A stretch of DNA of 64,000 nt, from contig CM070899.1 of NCBI GenBank assembly GCA_036417435.1, forward strand, positions 177,597,494 through 177,661,493, in the 5' to 3' direction. The stretch comes from Inia geoffrensis (lineage: Eukaryota; Chordata; Mammalia; Artiodactyla; Iniidae). Below are positions 1-11,240 of this stretch, in pieces. Both the position numbers and the translations under genes were made by a program. Within the stretch, counting starts at the first letter, position 1. Each line of letters starts with the position of its first letter. Below the pieces are notes generated by a model. It was not told the origin of the DNA. It did no database searches and was given only the letters and a program-made list of their open reading frames with translations.

Positions 1-242
1 TGCCAGAATTAGTACAGGAAGATGAACAGAAGCTTTCTGTCATTGAAAGCCATGGGGCTTTGTCCCCACTTGCCTCTGGACAGGAATGACTGAGGAGAGC
101 GGATAACTTATCCTCCAAGGAATTTACTATGCTCGCCCAGGGTACCAGCTTCCGTCCCAGTTTTGGGGGGCTTCCACATTTTTGAGTATGTCTGTTATTT
201 GTTTGCCACCTTTAATTCGTTTTTACAACTTTCTACTTTATA
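1..242. other. No gene or repeat recognised
   Basis: Unique-looking sequence before the first SINE. No coding signal, RNA gene or known repeat is visible. Confidence 0.5.
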
Positions 243-255
243 AAAATAAAGCATG

Positions 256-464
256 GGGCTTCCCTGGTGGCGCAGTGGTTGAGAGTCCGCCTGCGGATGC
301 AAGGGACACGGGTTCGTGCCCCGGTCTGGGGAGATCCCATGTGCCGCGGAGCGGCTGGGCCCGTGAGCCATGGCCGCTGAGCCTGCGCGTCCGGAGCCTG
401 TGCTCCGCAACGGGAGAGGCCACGACAGTGAGAGGCCCGCGTACCGCAAAAAAAAAAAATAAAT
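256..464 (+). mobile_element. CHR-type SINE, short form
   Basis: tRNA-Glu-derived SINE of the cetacean/hippo/ruminant CHR group. The pol III A box (tggcgcagtgg, 268-278) and B box (ggttcgtgccc, 311-321) are both readable, followed by a tRNA-unrelated body and an A-rich tail. A 13-bp TSD, aaaataaagcatg, flanks it at 243-255 and 465-477. The intact TSD suggests a fairly recent insertion. Open frames crossing it on both strands are not genes. Confidence 0.95.
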
Positions 465-634
465 AAAATAAAGCATGTGTGAGATACCACGATCGAGTTT
501 TCCTAAAGAGGGACAGGAGGGAAGCAGGGCCTATGGCATGAACACAGCCTTCCTTCCAGGGCCGTACTGAGGTCTCTCTCCCTGCTTTCCTCCAGTCGTG
601 GTTTCCTGATCACAGCGGGCACCTGGCCTAGAGG

Positions 635-805
635 ACGTTGCTGGTATAGAGCACCTGAGCATCACCCTGGCTGGGCTCTAATCCAGCCCTACTATTTGCT
701 ATTTGCATAACCTCTGGCAGACTCCTTAGACTCTCCAGGCCTTGGTTTTATGAAAAATACAACTGAATGATATAAGAGGATGTGCTCAATGATCGCTAGT
801 TAGCT
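635..805 (+). repeat. MIR SINE remnant
   Basis: The order of diagnostic MIR segments is preserved but decayed: an 'atccagccct' stretch, 'cataacctctggcagactcc', 'ctccaggccttggtttt', then a region matching the 'aaatgatataagaggatg' part. Inferred from recall of the MIR consensus. Divergence is high, as expected for a mammalian-wide SINE. Confidence 0.55.
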
Positions 806-810
806 TCACG

Positions 811-1319
811 ATGTAAGAGTTAGGGTAATAGATGGGCCTTCATATATCCTGCGGGAGAATTGGTCTCCACATCTTCCCAAGCACTTTGACGCAGTAGAGG
901 AATAGTACTTTACATTTCCGAGTACTTGGACAGACATCTCAATATTTTGTTCATCGACTATTAATTAAATTATGTTTGCTTAATTGGTGAGGTGATAAAG
1001 CAAATTTAAAGCCAAATGTGAATCTAAAATTACATCATTAAGAAATTGCAACTAGTTCCATAGAGGGGAAGGGGGAGGAGGGAGCTGAGGCTGCCCTGGG
1101 TTTCAGCCTCAAGTGGTGAGTGATGACGGCTCTGTTCACCAAGGCAGGGATCGCAGGGTTGGGGGTGGGGGTGGGCGCCACAAACAGGTTGTTGATCATC
1201 AGTCTATCTGAAGACCTGTTGAGTTTCAGGTGCCCTGGGAACATCTAGGGGAGATGTCCAGTTAGAGGCTGGACCTCGGGAGAGAAACCTAAGAGCTAAC
1301 ACGTTATAGTTACTAATGG
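811..1319. other. Unique sequence with a G-quadruplex motif
   Basis: No gene or repeat recognised. Positions 1156-1175 carry four G-runs of 3, 5, 5 and 3 separated by loops of TT, T and T, which fits the canonical G4 pattern on the + strand. Confidence 0.5.
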
Positions 1320-1705
1320 TTTAGTCTTTGCATCTGCCTTCTTCCTGTCCGGAGCACTCTCTTCGGGAATCGCCACAGTTGCCTTTCTGTCTCCTTCAGA
1401 TCTTTGCTCAACACATCGTCCTTGCAGTCCGACCCTTCCGGGCACCCAGTTTTAATGGGCAAGTGTTTTCCACCCAAGCACTCCCTGTCCGCCTTCTCTG
1501 CATCATATTTCCCCCATAATATGTAGCATTATCTAAACTACTATACATTTTCCTTATTTTTACTTAATTATCTCGCTTACGATATTCTATGTATTAGAAT
1601 GTAAGCTCCATGCAGGCAGGGATTTTTGTCTGCTTTGCTTACTGTATCTGCAGCAGCTAGCAGGGGGCCTGGGACATATAAGCTGTCAACAAATAGTTGA
1701 GTAAG
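1320..1705 (+). repeat. L2 LINE 3' end
   Basis: Decayed L2 3' region. Landmarks in order are 'tctttgctcaacac', a stretch with 'tagcattatctaaactactatacatttt', 'agaatgtaagctccatg' with 'caggcaggga', and the terminal '...gggcctgggacatataagc...caacaaatagttga'. These match the usual L2 3' tail order. No coding part of L2 is retained here. Confidence 0.75.
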
Positions 1706-2800
1706 AGAACGAGCCCTTCCTGTGTGCCTGCCAGTAGATGCTTTGTGTGTACTCTGTCCATCTCGGTGAGAGAAATTTAGGAGCTACAGCTTTATAGTTA
1801 GTAATGAGCGCCATGAAAATGAATGAGATCTGCAGGGAAAAGAAGACCTAGAACAGAAAAATAAAGAACATCATCCTTTCAGAGACAGGCAAATGTGGAA
1901 GTGGACTACACATAGGAACCCAAGAAAAGTCACTCAGAGAGCAGGAGAAAAACCAAGCTGCTGTTTTGCTGTCAGACCAACTGGGGGACCATTTCAGAGG
2001 GGAGGAAGTACCTGCAGGTGTTGGATGCTGCAGAGAGGTCGGCTTAGATAAGGCACAAGAAGTGATTAAGAGAGGTGAACCTGTAGAGCGTCCCCAGCTT
2101 GTCCGCCGCGTCTGATTCAGATTCCTACTGACAAACCTCTTACCAAGGTGGGTGGAGTTGTTTTTATTATCTCCTCTGACGAAGCATACTGCAAGGATAT
2201 AAATGGCAGAGTTTACTTTTAAGCAAAATGTGGGTAATGATATATAGTTCAGTGGTTCCTAGACTGTGGAATATCAAGAGCTACAAACATTTGAGAAAAA
2301 AAAAAAAAAGGGTCACTGAAATATTAGATTGCCTTGTCAATCATCTCGTTATTCTGCTCAGTGCATATCGGGCAGCCTGACCACAGGGAAGGAATAAATT
2401 CAGAATCATTTAGGAGACATGACACCCAGACAACAAGATCATCCCTGTTGGCTTGGCTTCCGGTCCTCAGTGTAAGAGTCAGAAATCCTTTGGGGAAGAG
2501 GGTATGACTTCCGGTCCTTTGCCACCAACAACTCACCCTGTTGCGGGCGCTCTCATTTGCCCTGCTGCTTCCTTTGCCTTTGCCTTAACTCACGTCTGTG
2601 AAATTCTGGATTGAATCAGAGAAAACAGTGGTTCCTAGAGGTGCCAAGGAGTAGCCTGCGAAGTCTTTAGCACCATTGACCAGTAATCTCCATCAGTCTC
2701 CCCACCCCACAAATAAATACACAGCCATATAATCTCAGTTTTTAAGTGTATTCGTTATGTCACTTGAAGGCTAGCCCCCTGGCTGCCCTCAGTGTCCCCC

Positions 2801-2802
<2 letters not shown>
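1706..2802. other. No gene recognised
   Basis: Mixed-composition sequence of about 1.1 kb. A short poly-A run lies near 2295-2310. No conserved coding frame or clear repeat was identified. Confidence 0.4.
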
Positions 2803-2845
<43 letters not shown>

Positions 2846-2900
2846 CTCTCTCTCTCTCTGTCACGCACACACACACACACACACATACACACACACACAC
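2803..2900. repeat. Compound (CA)n/(CT)n microsatellite
   Basis: An (AC)n run at 2803-2842, a (CT)n-rich spacer at about 2843-2860, then further interrupted (CA)n to 2900. Simple sequence, likely length-polymorphic. The open frame across it is only dipeptide repeats. Confidence 0.98.
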
Positions 2901-3599
2901 CCCTAGCACTGGGCAGGTGAGATTCTATGTGATGTGGTGGTCGGGTGCTGGTTGTTAATAGAGTGAGGCTTTAAAAGGAGGAGAATACTGAAAACAGGGC
3001 GGAAGTAACTCCAAAAAAGAGCCTTGACAAAGGAGGCTTTTTTCCAGAGGCTTTTGGTAGTTGAGCAAATTAGGCATTCCTTTTGCTTCTGACGGTATTT
3101 CAAACCAGTATAGCCTCCCTCATTTTTGGAGAGTAGAGATACTCTTTTGTTATCAGATTGACATTAGCCAGACTATTTTAATGTCAACAAAGACAGGTGA
3201 ATGATTGTTCCCCCTAATTATTTCTTATTTCCCCTTTGCAAGTTTCCATGTGTACAAGATTTTAAATAAGGAGTATGTCCAGATTAATTTTTTTTTTTTT
3301 GGTTCTTGTAAGAATCCTGAATTTTATCAAGGATGCAGTTTAAGTGAACTTGGAATAAAGCTTTAGTTTCGTATTTTCTGGCTAATGTCGTAATTTTGCT
3401 GTTTAATGGGGAATGTGTTTTTTTATATAATAGATGCACCAAACATTAATGGAGGGAAGAGAGGGAATGACTGAGAAATGCCATCTCAAGCTCAAGACCA
3501 TCAAAATTAGCAATAAAAATAGAAGTTTCTTATCACCAGGAATGGGAGGAAAACAGTCACAGACATTGAAACAGATACAGCCCAGTCCGTGCTCCCAGT
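2901..3599. other. No gene recognised
   Basis: Unique-looking AT-rich sequence with a poly-T run near 3289-3300. Open frames on both strands overlap here without domain similarity. Confidence 0.4.
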
Positions 3600-3720
3600 T
3601 TCCCATGAGTTGCTCATGGGGTGACCTTGACCCAGCAGTTCAACTATCTCATGCCTGTATTTCCTTCATCTGTTCATCGAGGACTAATTGCCTAAAAGAC
3701 ACGGAGGTTTCCAGCTGGTG
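3600..3720 (+). repeat. Possible MIR remnant
   Basis: The segment 'gggtgaccttgaccc...ttcaactatctcatgcctgtatttccttcatctgt' follows the order of the MIR core ('gtgaccttgggcaag...cctcagtttcctcatctgt'). Weak similarity judged by eye. Confidence 0.4.
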
Positions 3721-4319
3721 CAGGGGGGGTTGTTACAGTGCTTCCATGACATGGACCTAGGTCACCCCACTGTCCTCTAAGGCCCTGGATAGGGGCACTC
3801 ATCTAATCTGGAGATTCATGCATGATATCTGTGGTCTCCAAACTCAGCAAATCCATTAATCCTTAACTGAAAGCCACTCTGCAGGAAAAGTTTTAATACC
3901 AACCATGGCTAAGGGCAGCAGAAAAAATAGTCTGATTTATTTGGAAGTATGAATCCTAGAAAAGCTTTAAGAAATGTAGTTTTATTACTTTGACAGATTG
4001 ATAGTAACTAAGATCAGGTTAAATCTGGCCTAATGGCAATTCTTTAACAAACACTGAGACAAATTTTTAAGAGCCGTCTATTTCTAATGTGTTTTCTTTG
4101 TGTGCTTCTAAAGGTACCTCTAAAGTGGGGGTCCTTGAAAATTACGGTCCTACATAATTTGTGCATTCTTCTGTGACTATATTTATGTTACTCTTTGGCT
4201 TAGTAAGTATTTATTTCAGTGTTAAATTTTACATACTTTCCAAATGAGTCTCAAATTGTTAACCAAAGGGGTCCAAATATATGAAGTTTTATTATTGTGA
4301 TAGTTATCTTTTAGCCCAG
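3721..4319. other. No gene or repeat recognised
   Basis: About 600 bp of AT-rich unique-looking DNA without an identifiable feature. Confidence 0.4.
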
Positions 4320-4392
4320 ATTTTCTCTGCTCGTGCAGTGCTTGGCAAACATAATAAATGTTTGAATAAATGAATTAGTGAATAAATGAATG
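4320..4392 (+). repeat. L2/MIR-type 3' tail fragment
   Basis: 'cagtgcttggcaaacataataaatgtttgaataaatgaa' resembles the terminal segment shared by L2 and MIR ('cagtgcctggcacatagtag...aataaatatttgttgaa'). The fragment is too short for a subfamily call. Confidence 0.5.
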
Positions 4393-4523
4393 AATGGCAA
4401 AAGGCCATAGATTTAACCCTTATACCCCTTAGTTTGTTTCACGTTATTCCATTCTGCAGAGACAGAATCCTAATTCTGACCACCTATTTAGTGCCACCTG
4501 CAAAGTCCATTTCTACAATCTAG

Positions 4524-4883
4524 GCTTAGTTCAGGCTGCTATAAGAAAATACCATATATTGGGTGGCTTATAAACAACAGAAATTTATTTATCACAGCCG
4601 TGAAGGGTGGAAGTTCAAGATCAGAGTGCAGCATGGTCAGGTTCTCATGAGAGCCTGCTTTCTGCTTCACAGATGGCCATCTTCTCACTCCGTCCTCATA
4701 TGGAGAAGGGTCAAGGGACCTCTCTGGGGTGCCTTTTATAAGGGCACTAACCCCATTCATGGGGGCTCCATCCTTATGACCTAATAACCTCTCAAAGGCC
4801 CCAACCTCCTACAGTCATCACATTCAGGATTAGTGTTTCAGCATACGAATTTGGGGGCAACCCGAACGTTCAGTCTGTAACAG
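4524..4883 (-). mobile_element. MaLR (MST/MLT1-type) LTR
   Basis: Read on the minus strand it starts 'tgttacagactgaacg', continues through 'aggaggttggggcctttg' and 'gggttagtgcccttataaaa' (TATA-like region), and ends with 'aataaatttctgttgttt' and 'ataagccaccca'. These are landmarks of ERVL-MaLR LTRs. It appears to be a solo LTR because no internal region is seen on either side. Overlapping open frames on both strands reflect this element. Confidence 0.85.
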
Positions 4884-4884
4884 C

Positions 4885-5389
4885 CACGAAGGAGAGCATA
4901 TTACAGCTGTGTGACATGGGGTTTGTTCCATCACAGCAGAGTCTTCGCACTCACGGTGACAGATCTCAGCACGCTTCACATTTACACATTTAAGAGTAGG
5001 AGGGATTAATAGGGGTATGCACTTTCTGGATGCACAGGGGTTAGAAAGAGCACATTGTGAGTCATTCCCTCTGCACACCAGACCAAGCTGCATCAGGTTA
5101 CCCGGGGCTTCCCGATGGGATGTGAAGGAGCAGGGCATCTGCTGGTTTCCCAAACCATGTGAGTGGACTGTCCGCTATTGACGAGGTAGCCCAAATGTCC
5201 CTGCTCTGGGCTCCCTGGTCCATTCCCATTCCACATCTCCCAGTGGCCCTAAAACTGTGTTGGCATAGGACAAACTTCAAGGATTAGGATGAGAATGGCT
5301 TTTCCCTGGAGAACAGGTTTATGGCTTTGGGACACATGGCTTTGCTTCAGCCAGTCTCAAGGAGTCCTTTCCAAACTCACATTCTCCAG
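4885..5389. other. No gene or repeat recognised
   Basis: Unique-looking sequence between the MaLR LTR and the inverted L1. Two minus-strand open frames of 60 and 107 codons lack recognisable domains. Confidence 0.4.
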
Positions 5390-5477
5390 GTCTCTGTATT
5401 CTTTTTTTTTTTTTAATTGATGTATAGTTGATTTACAATGTTGTGTTAATTACTGCTGTACAGCAAAGTGATTCAGT

Positions 5478-5508
<31 letters not shown>

Positions 5509-6058
5509 ATTTTTTAATATTCTTTTCCATTATGGTTTATCATAGGATATTGAATATAGTTCTCTGTGCTATAGAGTAGGACCTTGTTGTTTATCCATTC
5601 TGTATATAATAGCTTACCCAGTATATAATCTGCTCACCCCAACCTCCCACTCTACCCCTCCCCCAACCCCCTCCCCCTTGGCAACCACTGGTCTGTTCTC
5701 TATGTCCGTGATTCTGTTTCTGTTTCATACATAGGTTATTTGTGTCATATTTTAGATAATTCAAAAAAATACATGCACCCCTATGTTCACAGCAGCGTTA
5801 TGAACATAGCAGCACATGGCAGCAGCACAATAGCCCAGACATGGAAACAACCTAAATGTCCATCGACAGATGAATGGATAAAGAAGATGTGGTACATATA
5901 TACAATGGAATATTACTCAGCCATGAAAAAGAATGAAATAATGCCATTTGCAGCAACATGGATGGACCTAGAGGTTATCATACTAAACGAAGGAAGTCAA
6001 ATAGAGAAAGACAAATACCATACGCTATCGCTCACATGTGGAAAAGTCTCTGTGCTCT
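5390..6058 (-). mobile_element. L1 LINE 3' fragment with 5' inversion
   Basis: Two halves in opposite orientation. 5401-5756 is L1 3' UTR read on the minus strand (poly-T at its left edge, 'gttgatttacaatgttg', 'gtaccttgttgttt'-like region). 5757-6045 is the immediately upstream L1 3' sequence on the plus strand ('cctaaatgtccatcgacag', 'tattactcagccatg'). Imperfect TSDs gtctctgtattct (5390-5402) and gtctctgtgctct (6046-6058) bracket the pair. This is the signature of twin-primed L1 reverse transcription. The 106-codon frame at 5740-6060 is L1-derived, not a gene. Confidence 0.88.
5483..5507. repeat. (AT)n inside L1 3' UTR
   Basis: Uninterrupted AT dinucleotide run of about 25 bp within the minus-strand L1 3' UTR. 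Confidence 0.9.
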
Positions 6059-7649
6059 AACGCCTCTTGGCCACTCTGCCTGGCTCTCTGCCTTCTCCAC
6101 TGGGGACACCTCTATCACTCACTGAGATTCAGTCACTGTAGACACTTTCTTAAACGCGTCTTCTCTAGACTTTCCAAACGGAGCCAAGCTTCCCTTTCCT
6201 GTGCTCGACAATGACACAAATCACACTGGATTCTAGTCTCTGCTTTCCAAGGGCATTTGTGACCGGGGTGGGGGAGCGGTGGAGAAGTAGGAAGAGAGGC
6301 TGTGAGCATTTTGAGGGGAGGGTGTCTCTCTGTAACCCACACCAGATCCCCAGCCCCCAGCATGGAGTGGCTGCTCTGGAGTGACTCAAAATCAAGTGAC
6401 AACTTCCTAATCACAGAGTTACTTCCTAACATTCTCAGCCCTTCTTTAACGGTGCTAAGTATTTTGGAAGGAATTTCTCAAAGGTATACACAAACGTATT
6501 TATAGTATGGCAGGCTTGCAGTGTATAACAGCGTGGCTGAGAAAATCAAAACAATAACCAAAAGTCATTGAAGCACTAGTCACCTGTGTAGATTATTTCG
6601 GGATTCACAGCCCAAGTTGCCATCTGCAGAATTCTTGCCTGGTTATATTAGACTTACGACTGTCTTCAAGCCTTTTCCAAAAATGAGAGGTTATGTTTCC
6701 TGATGTTAAACCCCTCGTTTTTTCAGGTACATTAAAATGAGATTACTGCAGCAAGTTCTTTTGTACAGAACTATTCCACAAAACGTTTATTGGTCCCTAT
6801 GAGTTTTGAAGGCATTAAATCGGATATCCAGCAACTAACTGTGTTATTATCAGTCCTGGCTTACAAATTGCTCTACTCCATATCACAGTGAGGCTTTATG
6901 GAATCTGAGTGATTGGCTGGAGTCATTCAAATATCCCCTGAAGGTCTTAAATCCATCACTTCATCCACAATCTACCCAACAACGTGCATCATCATCATTC
7001 TGGGTGATAGAATGCTCTTTTTCTGAATGGGTCATTCTTGTTACACTATTTTCTTTTTAAGGGTAGAAACAGATGAGGAAAAAATATAGCCTGTTTTACT
7101 CATTAATGAGTCAGAGGAAAAGTCACCACCGCTTTGAATTATCAGGGGTCAATGTCAGGGTCCGTAACAAGGAAACATGTTTATTTTATCAAGAAGCCTG
7201 GCTAAGATGCCAGACTGTACAAGGTTAGGGGAATTTCCATGATCATGTCACCTGCTCCCAAGTCCTGTACATACCCAGGTCCTGTGACCTGGGGACTGTT
7301 TGGTGACTTGGTGGTTATTTGTGACATTGAGATCAAATTTTGAATATCAGAAGAGTATTTTTATAGAAAATGAGGCGAAAACATACCTCTGGGGATGAAT
7401 CTGTAGCTTTTCTTCTTTTCCTGGCACCTGCTTCATCACTGCTGGACAAGCAAATGTGACAGACGTCCTCCTCCAGAGATGGTGATTGGCTCTTAGAGAA
7501 GAGAGGGAGCATGATGTAATCATGAGACAGTCCGGTTGGGGTCAAGGGTTTATGTGGTTAGGTCATCTGAAAGGCCTGACCTTGTTCTCTACTGTCCCCT
7601 GTGAGGTCACTTTAAGGTCAGAGTAGGGCTTTGAAAGGCTCGTGGCTTT
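6059..7649. other. No gene recognised
   Basis: About 1.6 kb of unique-looking sequence. Several frames of 60-100 codons overlap on both strands at 6130-6510, none with a recognisable motif, and none is longer than expected by chance in moderately GC-rich DNA. Confidence 0.4.
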
Positions 7650-8045
7650 CCTGCTCTCCCAGTAAGACGGAGTGGGTACCTTCTTCAAATCAAAAACCAG
7701 TCCCTCCCAGCCTCTCAGCAATCTTACTCTGCCCTTCTCCCCCACGCTCTTCTCTTTCCCTCATCTTCAGACTCTCCCTGTCTGCTTTCTCCTTCTCACC
7801 GTCATTAAACACACGCAAGTCTTTTTTACCTTTGGGTTTTATCTTTCAAACCCTCCCTCCCATAACCTCCAACCACAGCCCTGTTCAGGGTCTCCGTGTC
7901 AGTTAGAATTCTCCAGAGCCTTGTTTTCACTTACTGTGTCCCCCTCGTCTCTCCTCTTCTACGTCTGAACCCTCTCCAATCCTGTTGTGACCTTACCACC
8001 TCCGCAAAACTGCAGAGTCTTTACAGCACTCATGATCATCAAGTT
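7650..8045 (+). repeat. L2 LINE fragment, upstream part
   Basis: Pyrimidine-rich sequence whose order and composition ('ccaatcctgttgtgacc', 'cctccgcaaaactgcag') continue into the L2 copy downstream of 8640. Assignment rests mostly on collinearity with that copy, so it is less certain. Confidence 0.45.
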
Positions 8046-8615
8046 AAACGTAGCAGCTTTACTGTAAAACTCAGCAATCACACGCCCAAGAGAAATAAAA
8101 ACTTATGTTCAGGCAAAACCTGCATGCGAATGTTTACAACAGCTCTATTTGTAATCAACAAAAACTGAAAATTGCCAACGTATCCTTCAACCTGTGAATG
8201 GATGGACAATTTGTGGTATGTGTATCTGCAAGATGGAATACTACTCAGCGATGAAAAGGAATGGGCTACTGATTCATGTAATAACATGAATGATTCTTAA
8301 ATATATGTTGCTACATGAAAGAGGCCAGGTCCCAAAGGCTACATATGTATGATTCCATGTGACATTTTGGAAAAGACAAAGCTCTAGGTGTGGAAGACAA
8401 ATCGGTGGTTGCCAGGGGTGGGAAGAAAGGTTGAACTACAAAGGGATAGCATGAGGAAATCTGGGGGCAGGGGAACTGTTCTGTCTCATGACCGTGGTGC
8501 TGGATACATGATTCTTTGCATTTGTCAAAACCCAGAGAGCTCTATAGCACAGAGTAAATTTTACTGTATATTAATTTTTTTCATATCAACTAGGATATAG
8601 GGGACCAACCTAAAT
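8046..8615 (+). mobile_element. L1 LINE 3' end inserted in L2
   Basis: Landmarks of a eutherian L1 3' end in order: 'caacctgtgaatggatgg', 'ggaatactactcagcgatg', 'atgattccatgtgacatt', 'cggtggttgccaggggt', 'ctgtatattaattttt'. It is old and 5'-truncated. The flanks look like parts of one L2 copy, so this L1 probably inserted into it. Confidence 0.8.
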
Positions 8616-8639
8616 GGAATTCAAACTAACAAATGAAAA

Positions 8640-9830
8640 AACAAAATAACACTAAGGACCCCCGTGGCCCCATGGTGCATCCAACACCTTGACAGACTTT
8701 CTGCCCTTAGCTTTCTGGGCATTGCACCCTCTTACTTTCCCCCTGCGTAATCGGCTTCTCTTTCTGAACCTCCTTTGCAAGCTCTTTCTTCTCTCCTCAG
8801 CCTTTCCATGTGGCCGTTTCTTGAGCCTCAGGCCTAGGCTACTCTTTTCTCACTGTACAAGGTCTCCCTAAACAACTTCATCCGCCCCCATGGTCTCAGT
8901 CACCAAATACACCCATGAATTTCCCATTTCTGTCTCACACTGGGACCTCTCTTCTGAGCTCCAGACCAATGTATGCTACTGCCTGCTAGAAGTATCCACT
9001 TTGGACTAAACTGTCCCAAGCTCAGCTTCGCACCTAAGGCTCCCCCACGCTCATACCCACTTCTTCTCCCGGGCCCCCAACTCACTAAAGACTAAGAACT
9101 TGGACTTCCTGCTTAACTCCCCTCCCCATCTCTTCCTTCTCCTCACTGCTGATCCCGGCATCTCATTCTCTCTTGAATCCACATGTTTTCTCTGTCTCCA
9201 CTGACGACCATGGTACCACCCTGGTCCAACCCACCCCATCTGCTGCCTCCAGTCCCACCCCCCACCCCCATTTGGTCACCCAGCAGCGTCGTCTTCAAAC
9301 CTTCTCCACTGTGTAGCTGGAGTGATCTTTTTAAAACACAATAAGTTGTTACATTTCTCTGCTTCAAACCTGTCCGTGGTTTCCCATTGCTTTTATAATA
9401 AAGCCCAAATTCCTCAACGCATCCTCCCAGGAGTTGTGTCGTTTGCCCCCTGGTGACCTTTGGCCTTGCTTCCCCACACCTCTCTGCCCCCTTCCCTCTT
9501 CCCACAGATGCATCAGACTCTTTACCCCATCAGGCCCTTTGTGTACACGGTCCCCTTCACCTGCACCTCACTAATTAATTATCATTCCCCCTTCAGGCTT
9601 CAGCTTAAATGTCGTTCTAGGGAGGCTTTCCACGACCCAAGAGACCAGCTTTGCTGCCCTCGTTATGTGCTTTCACAGTTTCTCTTTCTGAGCATTTACC
9701 TTAAATATCAACCCCCGTCTCTAAAAGGCAAGAAAGAAATGGGTCTGCCTATTCATTTCCCTAGAGCTAAGGATGACGTAGAAGACACTGCAGGTACGGA
9801 ACAAATATCTGTTGGAAGGAAATAAATGAG
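8640..9830 (+). repeat. L2 LINE, decayed coding and 3' region
   Basis: Order of landmarks matches L2: 'cctctcttctgagctccag' in the reverse transcriptase end, 'gaccatggtaccaccctgg', 'gagtgatctttttaaaaca', 'cagcttaaatgtcgttct' with 'gaggctttccacgaccc', and the ending 'aacaaatatctgttgg'. Stops and indels interrupt the ancestral ORF throughout, so it is a fossil. Strand is set by the sense of the RT-derived segment. The frames of 120-121 codons within it have no independent support. Confidence 0.72.
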
Positions 9831-11217
9831 TTTAGTCATGCACAGCACAGTGCACTGCATACAGGTAATGGTGCGCCACTGAATGCATCGGTGCATGCGA
9901 AGAGGAGAATGTGTCCAATGGTATTAATTTGGTAGTCATGGGCAGGGGCGACTGGGGAAACCTAAAACCCAGAGATGACCATATGATAGGCAGAGTATGG
10001 GGTAATAAGATTCTGGGTTAGAATGGTGACAGTACGCATGGAGAGGAAAAAAGACATTATAGGATTTGATGACTCATTGTATTTGGAAGTGAGAAGGGAA
10101 AACAGAGAATCAGAAATTAGGGTCTGGCGATTTTTAAAAAATAATAAGACATTAAGAAAAGAGAACTAGGTTTCAGAGGAAGCTGATGACCTCAGGTTAG
10201 TAAACTGTCCTGGGGACGGTGAGGCTTAGAAAGAAGAATTCCAAGTGGCCTAAAAAAGAGAAGTCAGATTTCAAAGACTGTCTGCATGCCTTCTCCAAAT
10301 CAGGACCATCTGCAGGGAAAGCTGGAGTGAAATTGTTGTTTATGCAGATCATTTTCTCCTCAAGTGGTCCCCTTCTCTTGGGCCTGGGGGGCGGGGGTTG
10401 TGTGAGGCCAGGGCCACAGCAGCGTGGGAGGTACCTGCATTCTCTTCCAGGGAAACTGCCTGGAACTGGAAGCCGCAGTCTCCATAGTTCAGGGCGTCCT
10501 ACCCTCCCTTCCTCTTGCCTTCCCACAAGCTGCCAGCGGCCTTTGGCATAGGGTGACGCAGAGGAAAGGCCAGATAGCTCCAGACAATAGCGCGTGACCT
10601 GTGAGTGTGTGGGTTGTGGACCTGGTGCACTCTGGCTTTCTGAGACAAAGGAAGAGGATTAGCCATCACTAAGACACGTGGATTCTATGGAGACAGCGAG
10701 GCTGAGGGTCCCTGGGCAGGGTGGGACTGGAGGAGTGGTTGCAGAGACCTGTCTCAGTGTAGGGGCTGAGAACTCACCCAAGTGCAGACGGGATGGAACT
10801 CTTTTGCCTAACTTAGAGTGAGGGGAGAGGATAGAGAGTGGTTTTAGGCTACATAGCCTAGAGAAAGGAGATGTCTGAATATGGAACTGAGGTTTGCAAA
10901 AACCCAGTAGGGAGGGAGCCAGGACTGCTCAGCTGAGCTCTGCAGGGGTGGCTTCTGGCCTGGGAGGGTTTTGCCCAGCTATGTCCTCAGAGACCAGAGG
11001 CCCAAGTTAAGGGCTCAGACACTCTAGTGGAGCAAGATCCATGCCAGTCACTCTCTGGCAGCTCTGGAACCAGGGGAAATTCTCTGAGCTCTGCGGGGAG
11101 ATGGGAAGTGGGTTTAACTTGGGCTCCATAGTGTCGTTCTTTGTTCAGACTCCAGACTATTTGACTATCTAATGAGAGCAGTTTGTAGTTCTCATCTGCC
11201 TGAGTGAGAGAGGGAGA
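9831..11217. other. No gene recognised; possible old repeat at 10030-10135
   Basis: Mostly unique, moderately GC-rich DNA. The stretch around 10030-10135 ('gtgacagtacgcatggagag...gatttgatgactcattg') resembles a dispersed mammalian repeat whose family I cannot name. Open frames at 10197-10551 lie on both strands and show no domain. Confidence 0.35.
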
Positions 11218-11218
11218 A

Positions 11219-11240
11219 TGTGTGTGTGTGTGTGTGTGTG
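11219..11240. repeat. (TG)n microsatellite
   Basis: Eleven uninterrupted TG units, followed after a short gap by a GA-rich run near 11248-11262. Confidence 0.95.

Noticed and set aside
268..321. tRNA gene suggested by A and B boxes
   Set aside because: The boxes belong to the tRNA-derived head of a SINE. No cloverleaf with a complete acceptor stem is formed and the same head recurs in many copies.
2803..2900. CRISPR-like repeat array
   Set aside because: The periodicity is a dinucleotide microsatellite. There are no repeat-spacer units anywhere in the window.
2746..2958. 70-codon frame with Thr-His repeats
   Set aside because: Translation of the (CA)n microsatellite.
5740..6060. 106-codon plus frame resembling an expressed peptide
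   Set aside because: This is the L1 3' segment translated in sense ('...KKMWYIYTMEYYSAMKKNE...'), a standard L1-derived artefact, not a gene.
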